From Chrysophaeum taylorii (Eukaryota; Sar; Pelagophyceae; Pelagomonadales; Pelagomonadaceae): a stretch of 64,000 bases of DNA. The stretch lies in contig JAQMWT010000360.1 of NCBI GenBank assembly GCA_029834535.1, positions 162,521 through 226,520 on the forward strand. The letters are read 5' to 3'. Below are positions 29,101-38,699 of this stretch, in pieces. Positions within the stretch are counted from its first letter, which is position 1, and each line of letters begins with the position of its first letter. The notes below the pieces were generated by a model. It saw nothing but the letters and a program-made list of their open reading frames with translations. It searched no databases and was not told where the DNA came from. Both the position numbers and the translations under genes were made by a program.

Positions 29101-30121
29101 TTACCCGGCCGGCCGGCCTTCTTCGAGCGCGCGCCAGCCGGAGTTGCATACGGTGTTCAGACGAAACTCTCGCGTGAAGGCGTTTGCAAGGTGTGCCATT
29201 TCGGAGTCGCACTTGAGGAGGTCTGTGATGACGTTCGAAGTGTCGAAGACGTCTTCGATGACAGAGAGAGAATCGCTCGAATCTTGGACCATAAAGCCGA
29301 GGTCATCGGCCGTGGTCGTGACGTCCCAAGGGCCGACAAATATCTGCGTAGGCCAGAATAATAAGAAAAGGTCGACGAGGAAAGAAACGCACGTTTCTGC
29401 CACCGCCGAGAACGTCCGCCACACTTTGCCAGCACGCGTCGAGGAGGGTGTCGCCCGTGTCGATGCGGCCGTCAGGTCTCGCGAGGCGGGCCGACATCGT
29501 GTCCACGAGAACCATCGCGGCCGAGGTGTTGCTCGCGAGATACTTCAGACAGGCAAAGGTCGCCTCGTTGGGGATGTAATAGGTGTTGCCCGCCCAGAGG
29601 AAGACGGTCGGCTGGGTCCTGTCGAAGCCGTGAGTTTCTTCGAGGAGGCCCAGAATGTCGACGCCAAGATAGCCGGGGGGATACGGCACCGGAAGCAGTT
29701 TGGACGGAAGGTTGGCGAGCACCCGGCGCTTGAATTCGAGGATGTTCCCTTGGTCGATCTCGTAGGTCTGGAGTTGGGGAAAGTGGAGCGCTCTGGCATC
29801 GAGGCCACTCCCCAAAATCACCATCTGGGTTGCCCCGGCACGGACGCTCGCCCTCAAGCGCTCGTCCATGTACAATTTTTGCGCGCCGACGCTAAGGAGA
29901 AAGAACGGGAAACGGTCGGCGATGGGCCCCGCCATCGCGCGCGTCTCGTCGGTCGAGAACAGCCGTGCGTACGCATCGTCCAGCAATTTGTGGTTCGTGC
30001 GCTGGGCCGCCAGAATTCGCATTTCGTTGACGAAAAACGCTGTTCTTCCGATTTCGTTGATGTCCTGCATAGACATCATTCGTCGGGCATTCCTCAGCGT
30101 TTGCTTCATCCCAACAAGCAT
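29101..30121 (-). CDS. LCMT/PPM-type SAM methyltransferase, two exons
   Basis: This protein of about 323 residues belongs to the leucine-carboxyl-methyltransferase-like superfamily. Exon 1 (29393-30121) holds helix blocks QDINEIGRTA and RILAAQ, the SAM-binding motif VILGSGLDARALHF, the acidic YEIDQGN and a FLWAGNTYYI strand. Exon 2 (29101-29343) supplies the C-terminal half: IFVGPWDVTTTADDLGF and a terminal helix. The 49-nt intron 29344-29392 starts GTGCGT and ends ACGCAG. Without splicing the first exon's frame runs on into unrelated sequence, while splicing joins both family halves in phase 0. The first ATG is 30121; the open frame upstream lacks ATG. The substrate may be a protein C-terminus or a small acid and is unknown. 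The gene separates the GTPase-like gene from its decayed duplicate. Confidence 0.8.
29344..29392 (-). other. 49-nt spliceosomal intron, GTGCGT donor
   Basis: On the minus strand this reads GTGCGTTTC at its start, is pyrimidine-rich in the middle and ends CTACGCAG. Removing it restores the methyltransferase frame in phase 0. Confidence 0.75.
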
Positions 30122-30389
30122 CTTGGTGCCTCGCTCGAGAGCGTTCACAAATCCCTCCAACACTCGCGGACTCGGAACTTCTTCGCTGACCGGCGTCGAG
30201 TCTCTCGTTCGTGCGGTGCAAAAAATTTCCGGCTTGTCACTCTACTTGAAGTTATAGGGGAAACCGTTGTTGACACGAACCGTGATTGGTTGCTTTCGTG
30301 CCTTTTCGGAAAAGTATCTTTGGCAAGTTGGGGAAACAAACAATCACTTCTGGAAGCAGCTGCTGAACTCTTAGTGAACAGCAACACCA

Positions 30390-31430
30390 GTGGATTGAAC
30401 AGGAGCGTTTTCGTTGCTCGAGACGATACTCGCCGACCCGCGTCGCGTCGTCTTACAGTGTGCCGACCTTGAAAAGTCCGTGCGCGACCGGAGAAAAAAT
30501 GAAAGAACGATGAGAACGAATGAGTCCGCAAGCGCAGCTCGCGACGGACGTCGCCATTTTTTTCGTGTACGACGACAGGGACAGGCCCGAAACTCGCGAC
30601 ATGACCGCGACCCCCGAGTGAGCATCTGGTGCTGCTCGAGAAGGCAGTCCTTCGAACTGGAATCATGGCGTGAGGGATTTTTATTTGCGCCGGGAGGTTA
30701 TCAAAACCGAGCAAGACGACTATCTTCGAGGCATTATGGACCTCAACCAAGTATAGAAAAGCGTCGTTGAGTGCCGGCGAATATAATATCAATTGCGCGA
30801 ACCCGTCAAGGTTTTCTTTCTCCTATGCAAATGTTGCTGCCAGCCTCGCTTGGATCGATCCTTCGTGATAAGGAGTTCTTCTTCTTCTTCTTCGCACAGA
30901 AAGTTAGTTACCCGATATCATCCAGAAGAAGGGGACCTCGGCGACGGATCCGTCCGTCGAGCCAAGTAGTCCAACGAGCGCGATTCTCCGCCGCGAACCC
31001 TCTCACCCTCTCGCGTTTGAAGTCGTGCGCCCGAGAGATGAGATGAGATGAGATGTCGCGGGCTTTTTAGGAAGGTGCCCTAGGCTCATCAAAGACATAA
31101 AATTAATCGAATCACGCTTCCTCGTCTTTCTTTTCGGCTGGTGCCCTTACCTCTTCAAAAAAACGGGACCCTGGGGCGTTCTGCTCAAGACCGACCGAAC
31201 GCCGCGAGTCCACAGACCTCACGAGCAGCGTTTCGCACGACCTCCGAGCTGCTGCCGTTGTGGGCCCCGCGGTGGCTACTACGAGAAAAAAGTGGAAGGG
31301 GCGCTTCGCTCCAAAAAAAAAAGGAACGTTTCTCGACGACCATCGCCGCTAGGACAACAGCAGCGCCTGGCTCCAACTTGCGCATCCCGGTAGGTTCGCA
31401 TTTTTCGCTTTGGGGCTAGACTAGCCGTCG
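30390..31430 (+). pseudogene. decayed tandem duplicate of the GTPase-like gene
   Basis: Four collinear blocks match the 25.7-28.3 kb gene at the DNA level: 30404-30475 with about 26648-26715, 30630-30840 with about 27420-27630, 30985-31025 with about 27912-27965, and 31180-31260 with about 28080-28155. The order is kept and the intervening stretches are deleted. The copy carries stops, a 4-bp duplication, a (GAGAT)n insertion near 31035 and A-rich runs near 31310. Everything before about codon 320 of the parent is missing, including the P-loop. It is not translatable. Confidence 0.8.
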
Positions 31431-31529
31431 TTGTCTCGACGTACACAAGCCAGTCCGTCCGTCGTCCTTCCTCTTGACCAGCGTGACACAGACATGAAAA
31501 AAAAAACTAAAAAAAAACACTTACCCTAG

Positions 31530-32498
31530 ATGAGTGCGCTAGCCACCACCACCACCACCAACAACGCTGAGGAGGCCAAGCCCAAGCTGAGCGAGCCGAT
31601 CGTGCGGCGGCTGTGGGCCATGGCCCACCGCGTCGTTGAGCCCCGGTCTTTGGGGTGGGCGCTGCGCAAGTGGAGCGCGTTCAACGAGTGCGTGGTGGCT
31701 TACGAGCTGCGCGAGAAACGGATTGCGTTGACAATCGACGACGTGCCGTCGGAGGTGGGGTTGATGGAGCGGATGCTCGACGTGCTGTGCGAGCACGGCG
31801 TGCGGGCCACATTGTTTGTGGTGGAGGAGTTTGCGGCCGAGCCCGAGCGACGGGAGGTGCTGCGGCGCGCTTTAGCCCAAGGCCACGAGCTCGCGAACCA
31901 CCTCGTCCGCGACGAGTCCCCCGCCAACTACAGCCCTGCCGAGTTCAGCGAGGCTCTCGAGCGGTGCGACAGGCTCATCGCTTCCCTCGACCCTGGGTGG
32001 TCCGAACATCGACCCAAGTGGTACCGACCGCCGCACGGATTTATGAACGAATACATGAAAGGACATCTAAAGGAGAAAGGGTATGTCGCTGCCCTCGCCG
32101 ACGTCTTCCCGCTCGACACCGAGGTCCGCTCGGTCGACTGGCTCGTCGACTTCGTCAAGTCCCACGTCAAGCCCGGCTCCATCGTCTTGTTGCACGCTCC
32201 AGACGTCAGAGATGCAAAGAACGGCAAACACCACAAACGCCAGAACAACATCCAGGTCCTCCAGCAGCTCATCCCAGATTTGAAGGCGATGGGCTTTGAG
32301 ATTTCGACACTCACCGACCTTCACCACGCCTTTCACCGGACACAACAGGAAGATCAGTTGGAACTTCTCGCGAATCCCCTCGAGGACGCCGACGACGATC
32401 GCGACGACGTTGACGCGCTGGTGACGCTCCCCGACGACGACCTCGGCGACGTCCCCGTCAACGCAGACAGCAATCATCGGACATCCGCTCTCCTCTGA
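31530..32498 (+). CDS. polysaccharide deacetylase (CE4/NodB-like)
   Basis: This 322-residue protein has one NodB-homology domain that would remove N-acetyl groups from chitin-like or other glycans. Motif 1 is TIDDVP (68-73), in place of the usual TFDDGP. HGVRATLFVV follows at 89-98. Motif 2 is GHELANHLVRDES, where the first metal-binding His is present (124) but the second is Asp. RPPHG is motif 3, and a LLHAP block near residue 230 is motif 5. The missing second His raises doubt about normal metal binding, although Asp could substitute. There is no convincing signal peptide: residues 1-20 are Thr/Asn/Lys-rich, so it may be cytosolic or have an unrecognised leader. The C-terminal 40 residues are very acidic. 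Confidence 0.85.
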   Translation: MSALATTTTTNNAEEAKPKLSEPIVRRLWAMAHRVVEPRSLGWALRKWSAFNECVVAYELREKRIALTIDDVPSEVGLMERMLDVLCEHGVRATLFVVEEFAAEPERREVLRRALAQGHELANHLVRDESPANYSPAEFSEALERCDRLIASLDPGWSEHRPKWYRPPHGFMNEYMKGHLKEKGYVAALADVFPLDTEVRSVDWLVDFVKSHVKPGSIVLLHAPDVRDAKNGKHHKRQNNIQVLQQLIPDLKAMGFEISTLTDLHHAFHRTQQEDQLELLANPLEDADDDRDDVDALVTLPDDDLGDVPVNADSNHRTSALL

Positions 32499-33707
32499 TA
32501 TATAATAGCGTCTTATGTCCGATCGTCCGCCTAATTTTTTGCGTGACCTTACCATCTCGTGGATGTTTCCGCCGAATTAGAGGTGTGCAAACTCCCCGCG
32601 GCCGTAGGCGACTCTCGGTACCCACGACGGATCATGGCAATTGATCGCTATCGTCGCGATACGTGTTAGTTAATATCCGGTGTCACCATTTTGGATGCCG
32701 AATTCTAAAATCGAAACTGCCGCTCGGCCGAAAGATTCTCCTATACGGCGGCTCGATGAACGCGGCCGGCCACGGGAGACCGACTACTTGCAGCTCGCGC
32801 GCCTTTGCCGCGGATTGCGCAGAAACAAACGCCGCTTTTTGACGCAAGGATGCTTATTATTGCAGAAGAAGAAGGTCCTGCGATCGGCGCGCGTAGAAGA
32901 AGAATCCGTCGACTGCCAAGAGGGGTTCGGGCGCGCCCATGAAAGTAAGTAAGAAAGGGAGGACTAACTACTTGATACGACGCGTCGGCTGCGTCAGCCG
33001 CCGTTGCGTTGTCAGTCATACTATACTCCTCTTCCTCGCAAAGTTAATATTATCTCTCCTTCGCCTCGTTGTTTTCGCGAGAGCATCACGAAAAAAAGTC
33101 CCAGCTTTATTGAAGGAATTGCAGAAGACCCAACCAAACTATGGTTTTTTCGTGTTGTGAAACCATCATCATCCCACCGCGACCCGGAGGCTGCTTCCCA
33201 CGTATCCTTTGCCTCCTCGAGAACACCTACGAGTGCTCGAGCTTTGAGGCTCGGCGGCACAGCTTTGCAGAAAGTCCACACTGCCTCGCCGTGCTGCGGC
33301 GAGAAGATATCACGACGTCCCGATGCAACAAAGCTTGCTCGGCGAGTCACCGACCGACTCACCTCGTCTTCTTAGGTCTTCGACGCGCCTTCGCTTCCGC
33401 ATATCACGACTGCGAATAATGACCGCGCCCAGATTGTGCCCGTCGGACATGGCTATCAAGCTGGACGCCAGCATCTGGCCTTAGTACTCGAGCTCGAGAC
33501 AATCATTCGGTGTGCGCCGCGATTGAGCGACCAAACACAGGACGCTGACGAAAAATTCTACCGCGTCGCTCCAACCGCGTACGCGAAGGGCCCGTTTTGT
33601 CAGCGACTCGGACGCGAGAAAAGCGGGGCCTCGTCTGTTTTCAGCATCTACGGCACGGCAAGCAAGAACGTTCACAGCCTGATCAGCAGAGTGCCATCGG
33701 AAGGAGT
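32499..33707. other. spacer, no gene seen
   Basis: Reading frames here are short, change frame and show no family motif. No repeats of note. Confidence 0.45.
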
Positions 33708-33715
33708 CGGCTCAA
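33708..33715. repeat. left target-site duplication of MITE
   Basis: CGGCTCAA, repeated exactly at 33934-33941; a ninth base T also matches. Confidence 0.85.
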
Positions 33716-33933
33716 TAAAGGAAGCAACGAACCCAGGGTTCGCGTTCGCTTTGAGTTCGATACTGGTTCGCGTTCGATTTAGTCGGGTCGCGTTCGCGGC
33801 GAGTTCGGGTTCGCTACTGGTTCGCGTTCGCGGCGAGTTCGCGTTCGCGCGCTAATGGGATGCGAACCACAGCGAACGCGGACCGAGTTCGCGCGTCGAA
33901 CGCGAACCAGGTCGTGGTTCGTTGCTTCCTTTA
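33716..33933 (+). mobile_element. 218-bp hAT-type MITE with 8-bp target duplication
   Basis: Perfect 18-bp terminal inverted repeats, TAAAGGAAGCAACGAACC at 33716-33733 and its reverse complement at 33916-33933, are flanked by the direct repeat CGGCTCAA at 33708-33715 and 33934-33941. Eight-base duplications and termini of the T/C-A-x-x-G type are hallmarks of hAT elements. The interior is made of degenerate GTTCGCGTTCG units in both orientations, which could fold with each other; no coding capacity exists. Perfect ends and duplication imply recent movement, so an active hAT transposase probably exists or existed in this genome. A hAT dimerisation-domain fragment at 60.3 kb is a possible relative. 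Confidence 0.88.
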
Positions 33934-33941
33934 CGGCTCAA
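33934..33941. repeat. right target-site duplication of MITE
   Basis: Second copy of CGGCTCAA, directly after the right terminal repeat. Confidence 0.85.
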
Positions 33942-34507
33942 TCGCGGAGACAAAAGGCCCGCATGCTCAAACCACCGCACATTCTCATTGTTGTCTGGAA
34001 CTGCGCGAGCGATTGCGCCCGCCTAGCACTGCTTGGCGTCAAGCACGTGAGCTCGCGATGGCAGTGCTTCCGCTGCCGTGCGGAAGACGCAGTGCGCCCG
34101 GCGCTACCGCGAGCGGCAACGGGCCATCGGGCCCTTAAACTCGCGTTCGCAGTGCCAGAATTTCTGGTGCACGGCTGCGTCTGGTAAGGCCCCTCGTCAG
34201 AGAGCTCGGTCGCCGGTCCTTCCGAACTGCGCTTAGATATTTTTCATCTGCCCCGACGACTTCCGTAGCCTCCCTCCGCTCCTCGGTCATCGCGACAGTC
34301 CTGAGGTCGCGCCGTTATAATGCTCCGGTCACTACTAATTGTGCCCCTGAGCATGCATCTCGCTTTCCGCGAGCGCGGGGACATCGTTGTTTCCCTGCGC
34401 TTTGCGATGAACCACATGTTATTGTACCCGAGCGCGCGAGGATTTATTTACCAGTCGTCCCTAAGACCAAGCAGGGTCTGGCGACCCTTACCCCTTCGCT
34501 TACCGTC
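33942..34507. other. spacer upstream of LSM2
   Basis: No gene recognised. It must contain the LSM2 promoter. No clear TATA element seen. Confidence 0.45.
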
Positions 34508-34826
34508 ATGCTCTTCTACTCGTTTTTCAAGACGCTCGTCGGCAAGGAGGTAGCCGTTGAGCTCAAGAACGATGTCGCCTTGACTGGGAAGCTCCACAAC
34601 GTGGACCAATACCTCAACATAAAACTCCTCGAGGCCAAGGTTGTGGATCCCGAACGACATCCGCAGCTGACAGCGATGACGTCAATCTTCATCAGAGGGT
34701 CTGTTGTTCGTTACATTCAAATAGCCAAAAGCGATGTCGACGTGCGTCCATCTCTTGCGCCGTAACTGACCCACCGCGCAGGTCGACCTCCTCCAGGACG
34801 CGGCGCGTAAGGCGGGCTCCTCTTAG
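34508..34826 (+). CDS. LSM2: U6 snRNA-associated LSM2, two exons
   Basis: This 92-residue LSM2 is a subunit of the nuclear LSM2-8 ring on U6 snRNA and the cytoplasmic LSM1-7 decay ring. Exon 1 (34508-34741) carries the Sm fold: LFYSFFKTLVGKEVAVELKN, then the Sm1 TGKLHNVDQYLNIKL and the Sm2 FIRGSVVRYIQ. Exon 2 (34782-34826) adds the conserved VDLLQDAARK tail. The 40-nt intron 34742-34781 has donor GTGCGT, a TAAC branch-like motif and acceptor GCGCAG; it joins in phase 0. Read without splicing the protein ends early in a non-conserved RPSLAP. Length and every block match the family. Confidence 0.95.
34742..34781 (+). other. 40-nt intron in LSM2
   Basis: Starts GTGCGTCC, has a branch-like CGTAACTGAC 10-20 nt before the end, and ends CGCGCAG. 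Removal restores the conserved LSM2 C-terminus. Confidence 0.92.
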
Positions 34827-36961
34827 GGAGTAGGAGTATGCAAACGAATAATAAGCGAGCCGGTTTTGACGTCGACCTCGGCGCGGGGACTCAGAGCAGA
34901 CTACTCTGTGGTAGTCACTCGGCCAGGCCCATGATGTTCTTGTTGTAGCCCAGATCGCGTCCTGTGGGGACGCACTACTATGCGCGATGTGGTGTGCCAC
35001 CAAGGATTAGCGGGTGGGCCGTTCGTTATTGCAACGTAAGTGTCCCGCCACGCCGACGAGTTTTTTTTAGTACGACGGTAAAAAATGTGACCAACCACGC
35101 AGAGATTTCGTTCAGATTTGTGTTAGCGATGCAAGAAAGTAATAAGAACCCAAATAAAGAGAATGGGGCAAGCATGAAGAAGAAAATGAGAGGCCTTCTT
35201 CCCTCAATCAACCACCATCGGGAAAATGTCCAAGCTTAAACGCGCTCCGAAACAGGGTTTTTGGGAGAAGGCTGTCGAAACATGTGTATAACGCGCGCGG
35301 GTAATAGCATCACCTCACTGTCGTCCAGTACTATTATGAAAGTACTATATCGAAAGGAGCGACGTGTGTGCTGTGTCAACAACAGAGGGAGCAGCACCAC
35401 CTCGGCATCGTTAACCATCGTGGAAGCAAGCACCGAATTCCACTTCACAGACGATAATTTTTATGCCTTCATCGTTAAATGCTCTGACTTGACACGTATT
35501 GTGCGAACGCGAACGTCCTTGGCCAATAGAGGAAGGCATGCCTCGCCGCCAGTCGCTCGGTGGCGGTGCACGAACCGGTGACCGCGTACTCACATATTCA
35601 TTCACCGCATGCCCGGTAGCTTATCGTCAGCCGGAAAAAAAAAAACCTATAATCTCCGTTGCTCGGTGTACGTCATCAAGCACCACCACCTGCTGTGAAG
35701 GAAGCCGCCATGCTCATCAGGGCCGATTTCGCCGAGCCCAAAGCTCGTCGCCCGCCCGCCCGCACGAGGGCATCGCTCACACCTGCCGCAAACACTCCAT
35801 CCAGAAGCGCGAACTGTGAGCGTCGCTTCGACTGCTAAGGATGATCCCAACGCAGCTGGTAGCCACCCACCAAAATGCGTTACGAAGCAACACCGGGAAT
35901 GCATACTCAAGCCGAGTCGAGCGCGGCACGAAATGTGTAGCCAAAGACGCAAGGAAAGAACCTCCAGGCAGAGCAGCCGATCTTCCGAACCTCGGAATGC
36001 GATCATGCGAACGAACACAAGAAAACTCGTTGAGCGGCACCTCGGTAGTAAACACACATCAGATACAATTCACAGGGAACAAAATCACGAGAGGCTCGCG
36101 TAGCGAGAGGTTCTCCCCCTCAACATCCAGCAAGAAGATGTGATTGCGGGTTGCTCTGCGCTTTACTTCTTCGAACACAAGAACCGATAAGCGTCGATGG
36201 TTGTGGCGATAAGGAGGAACCTCGACGATGCAGTGTATACCGAGGACACCTTGCCAGACAGGCGTGGACGCACAATCTCGCCCTCCCGCAGGATGAGTCC
36301 GCATAATATTGTGCTGAGGGTCTATTAGAAGGTCGCGATCTTTTTTTTTTTCCTGTCGCCTGGAGCTTGTGCAAAAGCGGCCACGTTGATGTACGCGCAA
36401 AAGGGCCGCCTCTCGTTTTGTTCCAGGGAACAGTGTGTCTCCGATGCGACTGCGAGTTATGATGCCCAGGGACGATCGCTGCGAGGTGCTCTTACAAAGC
36501 CAGCCGGCGAAGAACAGGACGGTGCCTCGGGACCGAAGATGTCACCGCCTCGCGCAGCCCCATCCAGGCCGTCCGCGCCCAGCAGGTCGGCACATTCCGC
36601 CGCACGTATGTCCTGCGGCAGAACACGTACGCCCTGCGGACGTGGCCCCTCCTCTCTTCGCCAGCCCCGCGGCTCGGCGATGACCCCATTTGGCCTCGTC
36701 GGGGGACATCCGCCTGTGTTCAGTTTCCACCACCACCCACGGGATCGTCGCTGGTGCTAAAGAGGGGGAACGGGAGACCTTCTCAATTTCCTAACGCGCA
36801 CACGATGGTGGTGGTACCAGTAGTTGACCCAACAATATCCTGAAACCCTTTCTCTTCAAGGTGAGTCAGTTTCGTTCTTCGTGACTTTCTTCGTGACTAC
36901 GCGATGCGTCATTCGTACTGAAGCTGCTGTATCTATCCGAAATCAGCTGACACGTTAAAGA
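34827..36961. other. 2.1-kb spacer, decayed sequence
   Basis: No intact gene. Fragments on the minus strand at about 35780-36400 look protein-like in shifting frames but match no family I know. Homopolymer A runs lie at about 35635-35644 and poly-T at about 36342-36351. Confidence 0.4.
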
Positions 36962-38329
36962 ATGATAGTACTATGGATAATATGGGTGGTGACGATGACG
37001 GTGGCGGGTGGTGCGTTGGGGTGGATCGAGACGGACCGGGTGTCGGAATTTTCGAACAAGAGCTTCGGCACGAGCGTGAGCGTGACGCAGAACCGGATGG
37101 TGGTCGGCGGGAGCGGCGCCGCCTGGAAGTACGTACGAGATGGGGGTGAGTGGTTTCCGAGCAGCGAGCGGCTGTACCCCGCCGCGCGGGGCCAGACCAC
37201 GAACGTCGCGACCGACAACGACCTAACTCTGGTGGCGTCCTGGAGTAGCACGACGACGTACGACGGCGACGTGCGGACGGCGTCGCTCGTGGGCGGTAGG
37301 GCCGTGGCGGTCGCTGGCGACGCGGCGCTGATCGCGACAGAGGCGGAGGTGTATGCGATTTTTTTCACCGACGGGGCGTGGCGCGTGCGCGATATTATCA
37401 TCCGCCTCGCGTTTCCGTCGGTAGCGGTTTCGAACATGGTCATCGTCGGGGGAGAGGGCGAGGTCCATTCGTATCTCAGATTCGTAGACCGGTGGATAGA
37501 GCGGGACATCGTGTACCACGACGCCGAGGGGTTTGGACTCGCGGTCGCGCTCCATGGCCCCTACATGGTTGTGGGGGCGACCGAGGCGGCCTTTTTGTAC
37601 AAAAAGCGATTCGAGGGTGCGTCGATCGGCTGGTCGCTCGTCCGAGAGCTCTCTTCCCCGATTCGAGGTGACGCCTTCGGCGCGAGCGTCGCTGTCTATG
37701 GGGATGTCGTGGTCGTGGGTGCGCCGGGCAGGCCAGACCTCGCCGGCGCCGTCTACGTGTTCGACACGGCGTCTGACTACGAGAAACTCGCGGCGTCGAA
37801 CGCGCGACCCGGAGACAACTTTGGCGTCGCCGTCTGCGTCGATTCGCGAACTGTTCTCGTCGGTGCCACCGGCCTCGACGCCGTCTACACCTACGAGTCC
37901 GACGAAGACACCTCTTCCTCGAAAAAAACTACATCGCCGTCGACATCCTGGCACGCCATCGTCGGCGCGGCGCTCGTTCTCGGACTCGTCGCCGGCTTGG
38001 CCGTCGTCGCCGCCGCGCGCTATGTCCGCAGGCGCCGACAAAAGTTCAAGCCGACATCTCCCACCATGGCTGACGTCCGCCACGCCTCCGACGACTTCGA
38101 CGTCCCGGTCGCCACGATCGAAGTCGAATCCCAGCCGCCAACGCCTACCTCGCGCCAAACTCTGGCGGTCACCGAGGTCACCGAGGTCCCCTCGCCCACC
38201 AAGCTCTTCCTTAACGCCACCGTCGCCGTCGCCTGCACATTTTCCTTCGAGCCCCCGCCCCTCGTGGTTGCCTCGCCCTCCGGCGAAGACCTCGGCTCGG
38301 AAGAAGACGAAGGAGAACATCCCGTCTGA
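36962..38329 (+). CDS. type I membrane protein with FG-GAP-like propeller
   Basis: This 455-residue protein has a signal peptide (about 1-20). A repeat-rich ectodomain carries blocks of the form phi-G-x-S-V-A-V followed by hydrophobic VVVGAP strands, for instance FGASVAVYGDVVVVGAPG near 238-255. These are typical of FG-GAP/integrin-alpha beta-propellers; several repeats are degenerate. A single transmembrane span at about 330-353 ends in a stop-transfer cluster of Arg residues. A 100-residue cytoplasmic tail rich in Pro, Thr, Val and Glu follows. It is probably a surface adhesion or sensing protein. No Ca-binding DxDxDG motif is obvious. It converges with the PLAC8 fragment. Confidence 0.8.
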   Translation: MIVLWIIWVVTMTVAGGALGWIETDRVSEFSNKSFGTSVSVTQNRMVVGGSGAAWKYVRDGGEWFPSSERLYPAARGQTTNVATDNDLTLVASWSSTTTYDGDVRTASLVGGRAVAVAGDAALIATEAEVYAIFFTDGAWRVRDIIIRLAFPSVAVSNMVIVGGEGEVHSYLRFVDRWIERDIVYHDAEGFGLAVALHGPYMVVGATEAAFLYKKRFEGASIGWSLVRELSSPIRGDAFGASVAVYGDVVVVGAPGRPDLAGAVYVFDTASDYEKLAASNARPGDNFGVAVCVDSRTVLVGATGLDAVYTYESDEDTSSSKKTTSPSTSWHAIVGAALVLGLVAGLAVVAAARYVRRRRQKFKPTSPTMADVRHASDDFDVPVATIEVESQPPTPTSRQTLAVTEVTEVPSPTKLFLNATVAVACTFSFEPPPLVVASPSGEDLGSEEDEGEHPV

Positions 38330-38407
38330 GACCTTCTGCCACTGTTTTGTTGTTGTCGTCGTTGGTGCGCACATATAATAATACGACCCCTACTGATGCT
38401 CGTCGTA

Positions 38408-38690
38408 CTACATGCCGAGGCAGCCGGTATTGCCAGGCTTGATAGCTTTCGTGTGACGCGCTTCCTGGCACAGGGCGCACGGGCCGCAGCACCACGTCAC
38501 GAGACAATCCGGGCAAGGTTCTTCGGGAAGGTTGTACCGGCGGCGCATCTCTGAGCGCTTGCACATGTGGTAGAGACCGCAATACTGGTTGAGACAGAAG
38601 GACAGGCAGCACTGGACGCAGCAGTCGTCGTCGAGAGCGGCTCGACGACGACATTTTGTACCAGTACAAGCAAAGTACGTGCCTTTTCGC
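38408..38690 (-). pseudogene. PLAC8-family fragment (5' end not found)
   Basis: The frame ending at TAG 38408 on the minus strand reads a Cys-rich PLAC8 domain. It runs GTYFACTGTK, then CCVQCCLSFC, then RRRYNLPEEPCPDCL, then the diagnostic CCGPCALCQEARHTK, and stops. PLAC8 proteins are small membrane-associated Cys-rich proteins linked to cell size, metal handling or plasma-membrane transport. The usual first Cys block is absent and no ATG in frame precedes it. Either an upstream exon was missed or this is a 5'-truncated gene. The frame is otherwise undamaged over about 90 codons. Confidence 0.7.
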
Positions 38691-38699
38691 CGCCAGGAA

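Noticed and set aside
33740-33910. GTTCGCGTTCG units considered as a CRISPR-like or satellite array
   Set aside because: The units lack regular spacers and lie wholly inside the MITE termini; they are the element's internal repeats.
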